Below, in pieces: positions 34,491 to 43,100 of a stretch of DNA of 64,000 bases. How positions within the stretch are numbered: position 1 is the first letter of the stretch; each line of letters starts with the position of its first letter. Source of the stretch: Acidobacteria bacterium UBA2161 (GTDB taxonomy: Bacteria > Acidobacteriota > Vicinamibacteria > Vicinamibacterales > UBA823); the NCBI GenBank assembly GCA_002328835.1, contig DCWN01000033.1:130922-194921 (forward strand). Direction: 5' to 3'. Below the pieces are notes generated by a model, which saw nothing but the letters and a program-made list of their open reading frames with translations, did not search any database and was not told the origin of the DNA. The position numbers and the translations under genes were made by a program.

Positions 34491-36855
34491 CTACTCCGGC
34501 AACCCGATCCGACGGGTGAGTTCGGCGAATCGTGGATCGGCTCGCATCTCGTCGTAGGCGGGTCGGGCGCCGATGAGGACGAGCTGGGGGGCGCGCCGCT
34601 CGTACGCACGCTCCAGCCACTCGAACGCGTCGTCGACCTCGCCCGCGAGGGCGAAGAGTCTGGCGATGGGGAGCGGAGCGTTCACACCCGGTGTGGGCAG
34701 GGCAGCCATCCGCCGGGCCACGGCCCGCAAGGCGTCTCGGGGGCCAGCCTCTTCCATACCCCGGTCCAGCGCCAGGGACCGTGCGGGATCGCCCTCCCAG
34801 AGCAACCGGTAGGCCGCCAGGGCTTCGTCATACCGCCCCATGTGCCACAAGGTGCCAGCGCACCACGACCGAACAGCCAGATAGCGTGGGCCCAGCGCCA
34901 GCAGCCGGCGGCATTCGTCGAGCGCTTCATCGTAACGGCGGCCCAGGTACAGGTGTCCCACGACCGGCACGCTGGTGAGGGGCACCATTGGATTGCTCTG
35001 CCGTCCGCGCACGACATGCTCCACAGCTTCATCCGGCCGGCCCATCAGGGTCAGATAGTCGGCGTAACCGTGGTGCGCAAACGAATGATTCGGGTTGATC
35101 GCCAGCGCGCGCTCGAACGCGCGCGCAGCCTCGGGCCAGTCCCTGTCGAAATAGAGCTCCACCCACCCCAGGACGGTATGCGCATCGTCGAGCTCCTCGT
35201 CCAGTTCCAGTGCTCTCATCGCGGCGGCCCGCGCCGCGGTCGCTTCCTGCGCCAGCGGGGCGTGACCGAACGCCCCCAGCAGCAGGTGCGTCGAGGCGGC
35301 ACCGGAGTGCGCGAGCGCGTAGGTCGGGTCGATGTCGAGCGCCGTCTGATGAAACTCCAGCGCCATGCGCAGGTCCTCGCCCGTGCCAAGGTTCCAGTAG
35401 TACAGGCCCTTGAGATAGGCCTCGTACGCTTCTGGGTCGACGGTTCGCGCGGCGGCCAGGCGCGCCCGTTCGCCTGGGGTGACCGCCACTTCGATCTCAC
35501 CCGCGATCGCACCGGCGACCTCGCTGAGCAGGGCCAGCACGCTCCGATACTCCCGATCGTAGCTGTCGGCCCACAGGTGCTCGTCGGTCTGGCCGTGAAT
35601 GAGCTGGGCCGTGATCCGGATCTCGTCGCCGAGGCGCAAGACCGAGCCCTCGACGAGCGCGTTGACATCGAGTTCGTCGGCGATCTCCGGAATGGTCTTG
35701 TCGGTCTCCCGGTAGCGCATGACCGACGTGCGTGAGATCACCCGCAGGGCGCCGAGTCTGGAGAGGTTGGTGATCAGCGCCTCGTGCATCCCGTCGACGA
35801 AGTAGGCTTGCTCGGGGTCGCCCATCAGGTTGTCGAGCGGCAGGACGGCGAGCGACGTGATCGCGCCAGGCGTCTCGCCGCGCTCGACTGGGCCGCCGCG
35901 ACCGCTCACGATGAACGCGATGAGCAACGCCGCGGCCGCCACGGCGCCGCCGGCCAGCGCCAGCGAGCCTCGGCGGAATCGAGGGCGGTCGGCGTCACTC
36001 GACGTTCGATCCACCGCCGGCACGCCGATCTCCATTGCTTCGAGGGCAGCTCGCACTTCCGCGGCCGTGGCGTAGCGCTGCCTCGGTTCCTTCGTGAGGC
36101 ACCGTTGGACGACGGCTCGGAACCCCACCGAGATCTGGCCGGTCAGCGGCGCGGGCGACTCCCGCACAATTGCCGAGGCGAGGTCGATGCCGGTCCTGCC
36201 TGCAAACGGCGCCCGACCGGACGCCATCTCGTGGAGCAGCACGCCCAGCGCCCAGATGTCACTCCGCGCCGTCGCGGCTTCACCCCTGAGCACCTCCGGA
36301 GCCATGTAGGCGAGGGTGCCAACCAGTTTCCCAGCGTGCGGAACGGCCTCTTGCGTCTTCGTCACCGCCTCGGCGTCGGCCTGGGGCATTCGGGCCGCCA
36401 GGCCGAAGTCCAGGACCTTCGCCCGCCCCTCGGGCGTAACGACGACGTTTCCGCTCTTCAGATCCCGATGGACGATACCGCGCTCATGCGCGTGGGCCAG
36501 GGCGTCGGCGATCTGCGTCCCGTAGCGGATGACGCTCTCGGGCGGCAGGCCGCCGGCGGGGACGAGCCGCGAGAGCGGCGTCCCCTCGACGTACTCCATG
36601 ACGATGAACGCCTGGCCCTCATGTTCGCCGACCTCGTAGATCGTGCAGATGTGGGGGGTGGTTCAGGGCCGAGGCGGCGCGGGCTTCCTGGAGCAGCCGA
36701 GTCGAGGCGTCCTCGTCCTGCTCTGCCAGCACCTTGATGGCGACCGTGCGCTGGAGCGTCGGATCGTGGGCTCTGTAGACCTCACCCATGCCGCCCGCGC
36801 CGAGGGGCGCGTCGATGGCATACGGGCCGAGGCGGGTGCCGCGCGCGAGGGGCAT
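34491..36855 (-). pseudogene. Ser/Thr kinase with TolB-like and TPR region, +1 frameshift
   Basis: The first 60 codons from 36855 give a normal kinase start (GPYAIDAPLGAGGMGEVYRA, TVAIKVL, EARAASALNHP), then the frame is thrown at a run of six C (minus strand, 36653-36658), where the family expects five for NHPHIC, and ends early. One base less restores the frame into IVMEYVEGTPL and HRDLKSGNVV, DFG. The downstream open part alone is 702 residues. A membrane helix follows at LALAGGAVAAAALLIAFIV, then a domain with LAVLPLDNLMGDPEQAYFVDGMHEALI and RVISRTSVMRYRETDK, then TPRs with ALELDEELDDAHTVLG and ALAINPNHSFAHHGYADY. The frameshift may be real or a homopolymer sequencing error. Confidence 0.88.
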
Positions 36856-36871
36856 CTGGGAGAACTCTCGA

Positions 36872-36877
36872 ATTATA
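36872..36877 (-). promoter_or_regulatory. Possible -10 element of the kinase at 36855
   Basis: TATAAT on the minus strand, 17 bp before the start, so the leader would be very short. It may instead be chance; the -35 is weak. Confidence 0.25.
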
Positions 36878-36880
36878 GGC

Positions 36881-37399
36881 TCAGTTCTTGCGCGCAGCTA
36901 CGCTTCGGCCCGTCGGGTTCGAGCGCGATCGACCCTCGCCAGCCGGGTTGGTCGGCGGTCCGGAATCTGCGGTGGCGGCTGGTCGAGTTTCCAGGCTCCC
37001 ACAGACCCACGCGCCGTCGGCCATCACGATTCGCGGCGCGGCGACGTTGCCGTGGAGCCGCGCGGTGTCGCGAAGCTCGATGAGGTCGGTCGCGGTCACG
37101 TTGCCCCGAACCGTGCCCTCGACCACCACGCCCTTCGCGACAATCGGTGCCTCGATGTGCGCGAGTCGGCCGATGGTCGCCGTGTGCGCGCGCACCTCGA
37201 TCTCCCCTTGGAACGGACCGTGGAGCGTCAGATTCTCGGAGGCTGTCAGGTGGCCCTTGATGACGACCGAGGTGCCCAGCCGCAACGTGGCCGTGGCCTC
37301 TGGCGCACGAACGGGTGCTCGCTTCGACGGCGCCGCGGGAGCCTCGTCCAGGAGCGGCTCCTGCTCAGCTGCGGTGGGTCGGCCTCGGCGGATACGCAT
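36881..37399 (-). CDS. Bactofilin-type cytoskeletal protein
   Basis: A 172-residue protein with AGGAGG before the ATG. The core (residues about 40-130) is a bactofilin beta-helix: LRLGTSVVIKGHLTASENLTLHGPFQGEIEVRAHTATIGRLAHIEAPIVAKGVVVEGTVRGNVTATDLIELRDTARLHGNVAAPRI, with the regular G-x-hydrophobic repeats. The N-terminal 35 and C-terminal 40 residues are charged and Pro/Ser-rich tails. Bactofilins polymerise at the membrane without nucleotide and organise cell-wall or stalk machinery. It stands between a SnoaL-like gene and the kinase on the same strand; a regulatory link is plausible. Confidence 0.88.
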   Translation of the reverse strand: MRIRRGRPTAAEQEPLLDEAPAAPSKRAPVRAPEATATLRLGTSVVIKGHLTASENLTLHGPFQGEIEVRAHTATIGRLAHIEAPIVAKGVVVEGTVRGNVTATDLIELRDTARLHGNVAAPRIVMADGAWVCGSLETRPAATADSGPPTNPAGEGRSRSNPTGRSVAARKN

Positions 37400-37445
37400 C
37401 GGCTAGCCTCCTATACCTGCCGGATCGTCGGCACGCTCGCGATCT

Positions 37446-37958
37446 TCACTCGACATCGCAGCGCACGACCTTCTCCGGCGAGTGGCTCGAGAAAGAGATC
37501 GTGCGCCAGCCCAGGTCGGTCTTGGCGACGATGTACGAGACGCCGTTGACCGACATGATGCTGCCGTCTGCGCGCGTGCGAGTATTCATGCCGCTGACAA
37601 TGGCGGAGCCCTCGGAGAGGACGCACACATTCCTCGTCGTGAAGATCGACCGGTTCCAGCCTCGCTCGAGCAGCGTGGCAATTGCTGCCTCGAACCTCGC
37701 CAGATTCTCTTCCTCGGTCATGGTGAACCGGACGCCGGTCGCCCCGATCGAGATCCACGGGATGGTGAAGATCTCTGTCGAGAGCGCCTCCGGGTTCCGC
37801 TCGTAGTAGTAGCCGTAGTACCGCTCGACGTGCCGCCGCGCCTCCGTTCCGATCTCCGCCTCCTGGGCGGGCGTCAACTCCTGACCGCTCACGGGTCTGG
37901 CGCCGGCGATGATCGAGAAGAGCGTGACGACAGCGAGCGTGAAATAGACAGGTTTCAT
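37446..37958 (-). CDS. Secreted SnoaL/NTF2-like protein
   Basis: A 170-residue protein starting at 37958 (GGGAGA upstream), with a signal peptide ending at VSGQ. The mature part looks like an NTF2-like cone: VERYYGYYYERNPEALSTEIFTIPWISIG, FTMTEEENLARFEAAIATLLERGW, FTTRNVCVLSEGSAIVSGMNTRTRADGS and YIVAKTDLGWRTISFSSHS. These folds serve as small hydrolases, isomerases or binders; no active-site residues can be assigned. It is first in a run with the bactofilin, kinase and peroxidase genes. Confidence 0.78.
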   Translation of the reverse strand: MKPVYFTLAVVTLFSIIAGARPVSGQELTPAQEAEIGTEARRHVERYYGYYYERNPEALSTEIFTIPWISIGATGVRFTMTEEENLARFEAAIATLLERGWNRSIFTTRNVCVLSEGSAIVSGMNTRTRADGSIMSVNGVSYIVAKTDLGWRTISFSSHSPEKVVRCDVE

Positions 37959-38005
37959 GACGTCTCCCGCGAAGCAGAAAAAGGGGTACCCGCGCACTGA
38001 CATGG

Positions 38006-38067
38006 CTAGTCGTCGCTGCCGCCGACTTCGGCGCCGTCCTGGACGACATCCATCACCCAGATGTCGA
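38006..38067 (-). pseudogene. Remnant of a kinase PD40 C-terminus
   Basis: The minus strand encodes DIWVMDVVQDGAEVGGSDD and a stop, matching the last residues of the 13787 kinase (DIWVMDVIQDQDDGSDD). The nucleotide match is clear over about 55 bp, then is lost. Only the tail survives; the rest of the gene has been replaced by unrelated sequence. Confidence 0.75.
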
Positions 38068-38346
38068 TTGTAGAGGGTAGGGCAGGCGAGGACAACGATG
38101 GAAGGACTTCGCCTGCGGCTCGCCCGCGCAGCCCTGAAGGCGAGCCTTGTCTTCCAGTCTCGTTTCCAGTAAGCCTAGGGCCTATCCAGCCAAGCACAGG
38201 AGACGAACCATGAGTCGACGACACGGGGCAGCGCGAACGTTCGCTAGCGTGACGATTCGCGGCAGTGGTCGCCGCCTTGCCGCCCCGTCGGCGTTAGGGC
38301 ACGTTGCCGACCCCGGGCAAGTTCATCCGCGACGGGTTGAAGACCA
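38068..38346. other. Non-coding scar segment
   Basis: About 280 bp with no gene I can support. It holds one imperfect hairpin (GGCTCGCC at 38117 with GGCGAGCC at 38139) and short unrelated open frames. The adjoining remnants suggest it arose by deletion or insertion. Confidence 0.5.
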
Positions 38347-38766
38347 ATGACCGATGAGATCTGTCACCACGGAATCTGCTACCAGAGGCTGACCAGCGGC
38401 CAATACAGGTACAAGCTCACCAAGGACTACCATCACGAGACCGATATCGTCGGCAGGGACGGTGACATCCTGCCCTACCTATCGATCGACAACGGTGGCA
38501 AGCTGTCCATCTTCCATCGGTACGCCTGGGATGGGCCAAGTGGGCCGAGCTTCGACACGAAGAACTTCATGCGTGGGTCGCTCGTTCACGACGCGCTCTA
38601 TCAACTCATGCGCGAGAGGATCCTGGACCACAAGAAGGACAGGAAGCGTGCGGATCAGTTGCTGCGCGAGATCTGCCGGAAGGATGGCATGTCGTGGTTC
38701 CGCGCGTGGTACGTCTACCGACTCTTGCGCATCTTTGGGGGGCGGTCAGCAAGGCCGAGGGACTGA
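38347..38766 (+). CDS. DUF1353-family protein (phage-type)
   Basis: A 139-residue soluble protein. It matches DUF1353: FHRYAWDGPSGPSFDTKNFMRGSLVHDALYQLMRERILD, then DRKRADQLLREICRKDGMSWFRAWYVYRLLRIFGG. This family is common in phages and prophages; the conserved HDALYQLMR resembles a metal or nucleic-acid site, but the function is unknown. No other phage gene is seen here. No clear ribosome site precedes the ATG. The gene stands alone in a scar region between remnants of a kinase and a permease, so it is probably acquired. Confidence 0.82.
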   Translation: MTDEICHHGICYQRLTSGQYRYKLTKDYHHETDIVGRDGDILPYLSIDNGGKLSIFHRYAWDGPSGPSFDTKNFMRGSLVHDALYQLMRERILDHKKDRKRADQLLREICRKDGMSWFRAWYVYRLLRIFGGRSARPRD

Positions 38767-38878
38767 CCGCTGGTTGACGGGGTACGAGGTCAGAACCGAG
38801 CGTTCAACAGCCTCCCGCTGCAGCGATGGCACGTAGGCCGCCTCGCTTGCGGCTGTTCCACGAACCCGGGCCGATCTG

Positions 38879-39085
38879 CTACTCACACCGCAGCGCGCCG
38901 ACCGGGTCGACCTTCGTTGCGAGACGCGCCGGCAGGTAACACGCCAGCAGTGCCGCCGTGACCAAGGCCACCGACACGCCGGCAAAGATCAGCGGATCCA
39001 ACGGGTCGACTCCATACAAGAAACTGGCAACAGCGCGCGTGGCCGCGAGCGAAATCGCCAGCCCGACGACAACGCCCACACAGGT
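38879..39085 (-). pseudogene. C-terminal remnant of an FtsX-type permease
   Basis: The minus strand encodes a hydrophobic segment (VVVGLAISLAATRAVASFLYGVDPLDPLIF, AGVSVALVTAALLACYLPARLATKVDPVGALRCE) that matches the last FtsX unit of the 19883-22306 permease. It lacks the rest of the protein. Its upstream edge abuts the head-truncated gene on the other strand, so both lost their other parts, probably by one deletion. Confidence 0.8.
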
Positions 39086-39091
39086 GAGGCC

Positions 39092-39847
39092 GCGAGCCCG
39101 ATCACGCTGACGCGTGCAGAACAGGAAGCGTTTCTGGCAACGGCCGAGATCATCTCCCGGGAAACTTCAGACGTCGGCGTGACCTTGCCCGAGGAAGCGA
39201 TGCTCTCCGACGGCACGGTGACGCACAAGGCGCAGATTCAGGATGTCGACATCTTCGAGCGTGAGTTCCAAACGCTCCATGGCATCGAATTCAATTTTCG
39301 GGACAGCTACAAGTACAACATCGCCGCGTATCTGTTGGACAAGCAGCTGGAGCTGGATATGGTGCCGGTGTCCGTCGCAAGGAGAGTCGGCTCACGGACC
39401 TCTGCCGTGACCTGGTGGGTGGACGATGTTGCGATGACCGAGTGGGATCGCGTTGAGCAGAAGCTACGATCGCCCAGCCCGCGAACGTGGGCCCCGCAGA
39501 TGTACGCAGTCCGCCTGTTCGATCAGCTCATCGACAACACCGACCGCAACGGCGGCAATCTTCTCATCACCGACGATTGGGTGATTTGGATGATTGACCA
39601 CACCCGCGGGTTCCGTACCCGCAAGTCACTGCGTTCCCCGAACGATCTGGAATGGATCGATCGAAGCGTGCTCGAGAAGCTCCGGGCGTTGGACGAGACT
39701 ACGCTCACCGAACTTCTGAGCGACTACCTGACTGGTGCTGAGATCGAAGGTGTCGCCGTCCGTGCGGGACTGATCGTCGAGCTGTTCGATGAGCGGGTCG
39801 CCAGATTGGGCGCCGGCAGCGTTCTGTACGACCTCCCGCCGCGATGA
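39092..39847 (+). pseudogene. 5'-truncated kinase-fold protein (HipA/PI3-4-kinase-like)
   Basis: Coding similarity to a family I recognise from acidobacterial genomes starts at ITLTRAEQEAFLATAEIISRE, upstream of the first usable start (GTG at 39179). From 39179, 222 residues follow: LSDGTVTHKAQIQDVDIFERE, NFRDSYKYNIAAYLLDKQL and VTWWVDDVAMTE. A kinase-like catalytic pair, DNTDRNGGNLLI and WMIDHTRGFR, resembles the DxxxxN and metal-binding D of HipA/PI3-4-kinase relatives. Homologues carry a longer N-terminus, probably with a signal peptide, absent here. The gene may survive as a truncated product but is probably a fragment. Confidence 0.72.
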
Positions 39848-39893
39848 GCCGGGCGCGCCCCCCTCGTGCGCCCGCCCAGGCCACTCCTTCCGC

Positions 39894-39921
39894 TTGACAC
39901 GACCTCCGGGGTGGCGATAAT
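39894..39921 (+). promoter_or_regulatory. Sigma70-type promoter of the VPS10-like gene
   Basis: TTGACA at 39894-39899, a 16-bp spacer, GATAAT at 39916-39921, followed by CGGCCC. It lies 45 bp before the start codon at 39966. It is the best promoter match in the window. Confidence 0.7.
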
Positions 39922-39965
39922 CGGCCCGAAGTGCCAATTAGGCCTGTGTCTTGAGGGGTCCCATC

Positions 39966-42900
39966 ATGAGTCGACGATTCATCACCAACATTGGCAGCAT
40001 CATCGGCTGCCTCGCGTTCCTGACTATTGGCCCATCCGCGGTCGACACGGCCGGCGCCCAGTCGGTCGAAGATTTCATCGACCAACTCGAGTGGCGGAAC
40101 ATCGGCCCAGCCAACATGAGCGGCCGGATCGACGATTTCGCCGTGGTCGAGTCGGACCCGGCCATCGTCTTCGCCGCCACGGCCTCGGCCGGAGTCTGGC
40201 GGACTACCAACAACGGTGTGACCTGGGAACCGGTGTTCGACGATCAGCCGGTCAGCAGCATCGGTGACATCGCGGTCGCGCCGTCCGATCCGTCCATCGT
40301 GTGGGTCGGCTCTGGTGAGCCGAACAACCGTCAGAGCTCGTCCTGGGGGAACGGTGTCTACAAGTCGACCGACGGCGGCGACACCTGGACGCACGTCGGG
40401 CTCGAGGACTCGTTGCACATCGGACGGGTGGTCGTGCATCCCAGCGATCCCGACATCGTCTATGTCGCGGTGGTGGGGCATCTCTGGGGTCCGAATGACG
40501 AGCGCGGGCTGTACAAGACCGCGGATGGCGGGAAGACCTGGACGCGCGTGCTGTTCATCGACGAGGACACCGGCATCATCGACGTGGCGATGGACCCGGC
40601 CAGTCCGGGAACGCTCTACGCCGCCGCCTATCAGCGTCGCCGCACGGCGTTTGGCTTCAACGGTGGAGGACCGGGCAGCGGCATCCACAAGACGACCGAC
40701 GGAGGCGAGACGTGGGTCAAGCTCACCAACGGCCTTCCGGACGGCATCACCGGCCGAATCGGACTCGACATCTATCGCTCCGATCCACGCATCGTCTACG
40801 CCATCGTGCAGAACGCGGACGGTGGCGTGTTCCGGTCGGAGGACCGCGGGACTTCGTGGACGCGAATGAGCGACACGAATCCGCGCCCGATGTACTACAG
40901 CCAGATTCGGATCGATCCATCGAACGACCAGCGCATCTGGTCGGCCGGCGCCCGGATGTTCTACTCACAGGACGGCGGGAAGACGTTCGTCGATGACTGG
41001 ATCCAGACGATCCACGGGGACTATCACGCGCTCTGGATCAATCCGGTCGATTCGGATCACATGATCGCCGGCTCCGACGGCGGCGTGCACTACTCCTACG
41101 ACCGGGGACGGACCTGGGACTTCGTCGATACCATGGCGCTCGGCCAGTTCTACGAGATCGGCTACGACATGGAGACGCCGTACAACGTCTACGGCGGGCT
41201 GCAGGACAACGGCAGCTGGGGCGGTCCGGTGCGGACGCTCTACCAGCGGGGTATCACGAATGAGGACTGGTTTCGGGTGGGCGGCGGCGACGGCTTCTAC
41301 ACGCAGGTGGATCCGAACAATCCGACGACGATCTACGTGGAGTCGCAGAACGGTAACGTGTCTCGCCTCGACCTGGAGACGACCGAGCGGAAGCCGATTC
41401 GCCCCGAGCCCGAGGACGAGAGCGAGCGATATCGCTTCGATTGGAACAGTCCGATCCTGATCTCACCGCACGACTCGCAGACGATCTACTACGGCGGCAA
41501 CCGGCTCTTCAAGTCGATCGACCGCGGCGACACGTGGACCCGGACCGACGACCTGACCAAGAACCAGGATCGCGACGAGATGCCGATCATGGGGGTGGAC
41601 GTGACCGACGACACGCCGTCACGCCACGACGGGATTTCCACGTTCGGCCAGATCCTCTCCATCAGTGAATCGCCGCGGCGCGAGGGCGTCCTCTACGTCG
41701 GGACGGATGACGGGAATGTGCAGGTGTCGCAGGATGGCGGGGCCAACTGGCAAGAGGTGGCCGGGTTGATTCCGGACTTGCCCGAGGGAACCTACGTCAG
41801 CCGCGTGCAGGCGTCGCATCACGCCGATGGCCGCGTGTACGCCACGATGGACGGTCACCGTAGCGACGACTACAGCGTGTACGTCTATGTCAGTGACGAC
41901 TACGGCGACAGTTGGCGATCGCTCGCGCCGAACCTGCCGGACGGTCACACGATGAACGTCATTCGCGAGCACCCCCGGAACGAGAACCTGCTGGTGCTTG
42001 GCGGTGAGTTCGGCGCCTACATCACGATCAATCGGGGTGACGAGTGGCATCAGATCAAGGGACCGGTGCCGACCGTTCCGGTGGACGACCTTGCCATCCA
42101 TCCGCGGGAGAACGATCTGCTGCTGGGCACGCACGGGCGCAGCATCTGGGTGCTCGATGACATGACGCCGCTCGAGGAGCTCAGCGACGCGGTGCTGCGT
42201 GCCGACCTTCACCTGTTCGACGTCCGTGACGCGGTGGGCTATCGCATCTTCAGCCACAAGGGCAACACCGGTCACAAGATGTTCATCGCGCCCAATCCGC
42301 CCGAGGGCGCGCTGATTCACTACTATCTCCGTGATGAGGTCGATGGAGAGGATGCCGTCGAGATCGCGATCCAGGATGGCGCGGGTGAGACGATCCGCAC
42401 GCTAGACGGTTCGGGCTCGGTGGGTCTCAACCGCGTCAACTGGGACCTGCGACACGAGCCGCCATTGCCGCGGACGGGCGCGGGCGGGTTTGGCGGCCCG
42501 CCACCAGGGCCGCGGGCGCTGCCCGGCAGCTACACGGTGCGGGTCTCGGCGGGCGGCCGTCAGGCCACCAAGACGGTCAGCGTCTCCGACGATCCACGGA
42601 TCGACGTGCCGGCGGCCGATCGCCGGGAGCAGCGGGACGCCATGCTCGGGCTCGGCGGCCTGATCGCGCGCCTCGACGCGGCGCACCAGACTGCCGAGAG
42701 TCTCCAGGCGCAGCTCGGGTCGCTCGCCGAGTCGCTGGAGGACGTCGAGGTGCCGGAAGCGGTCTCGAGTCTGGTCCAGTCGGTGGGCGATCAGGTTGAC
42801 GAACTGGAGGACAAGCTCGCGCGTGGCGGCGGCTTCGGCGGCGCCAGGCCGCGCCCGCTCTATGCCCGGATGACGCGAGTCTACGGCAATCTCAACAGCT

Positions 42901-43061
42901 ACACCGAGACACCCAGTGCCTTCCAACTCGAACGGATCGATTCATACGCCCAGGAGTTGGGTGGGTTGGAGGCGGAGCTCGATCAGTTGATGGCGGACGA
43001 GATTGCCAATCTGAACACGACGATGGAGCAGAACGGGATACAGGCCATCGCCAGCCAGTAG
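39966..43061 (+). CDS. Secreted VPS10/sortilin-like beta-propeller (exo-glycosidase-like) protein
   Basis: A 1031-residue protein. The start at 39966 has GAGGGG upstream, giving a signal peptide ending at AGAQ. It has repeated sortilin/VPS10 blades with Asp-box motifs: SAGVWRTTNNGVTWEPVF, GNGVYKSTDGGDTWTHVG, RGLYKTADGGKTWTRV, GIHKTTDGGETWVKL, GVFRSEDRGTSWTRM, NVQVSQDGGANWQEV. The propeller spans about residues 40-750. A beta-sandwich, Gly/Pro-rich linker (GAGGFGGPPPGP) and a C-terminal helical stretch (LIARLDAAHQTAESLQAQLGSLAESLEDVEV) follow. Family members bind or degrade extracellular polymers or peptides; the substrate is unknown. It has its own promoter. Confidence 0.93.
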   Translation: MSRRFITNIGSIIGCLAFLTIGPSAVDTAGAQSVEDFIDQLEWRNIGPANMSGRIDDFAVVESDPAIVFAATASAGVWRTTNNGVTWEPVFDDQPVSSIGDIAVAPSDPSIVWVGSGEPNNRQSSSWGNGVYKSTDGGDTWTHVGLEDSLHIGRVVVHPSDPDIVYVAVVGHLWGPNDERGLYKTADGGKTWTRVLFIDEDTGIIDVAMDPASPGTLYAAAYQRRRTAFGFNGGGPGSGIHKTTDGGETWVKLTNGLPDGITGRIGLDIYRSDPRIVYAIVQNADGGVFRSEDRGTSWTRMSDTNPRPMYYSQIRIDPSNDQRIWSAGARMFYSQDGGKTFVDDWIQTIHGDYHALWINPVDSDHMIAGSDGGVHYSYDRGRTWDFVDTMALGQFYEIGYDMETPYNVYGGLQDNGSWGGPVRTLYQRGITNEDWFRVGGGDGFYTQVDPNNPTTIYVESQNGNVSRLDLETTERKPIRPEPEDESERYRFDWNSPILISPHDSQTIYYGGNRLFKSIDRGDTWTRTDDLTKNQDRDEMPIMGVDVTDDTPSRHDGISTFGQILSISESPRREGVLYVGTDDGNVQVSQDGGANWQEVAGLIPDLPEGTYVSRVQASHHADGRVYATMDGHRSDDYSVYVYVSDDYGDSWRSLAPNLPDGHTMNVIREHPRNENLLVLGGEFGAYITINRGDEWHQIKGPVPTVPVDDLAIHPRENDLLLGTHGRSIWVLDDMTPLEELSDAVLRADLHLFDVRDAVGYRIFSHKGNTGHKMFIAPNPPEGALIHYYLRDEVDGEDAVEIAIQDGAGETIRTLDGSGSVGLNRVNWDLRHEPPLPRTGAGGFGGPPPGPRALPGSYTVRVSAGGRQATKTVSVSDDPRIDVPAADRREQRDAMLGLGGLIARLDAAHQTAESLQAQLGSLAESLEDVEVPEAVSSLVQSVGDQVDELEDKLARGGGFGGARPRPLYARMTRVYGNLNSYTETPSAFQLERIDSYAQELGGLEAELDQLMADEIANLNTTMEQNGIQAIASQ

Positions 43062-43100
43062 CCGGATCACGGGCGGAACGCGCGGGGAGTGGGCTAGTGG

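Noticed and set aside
36640..36665. Phase-variable kinase switch
   Set aside because: A six-base run is short for slipped-strand switching; pseudogene or sequence error is simpler, though not excluded.
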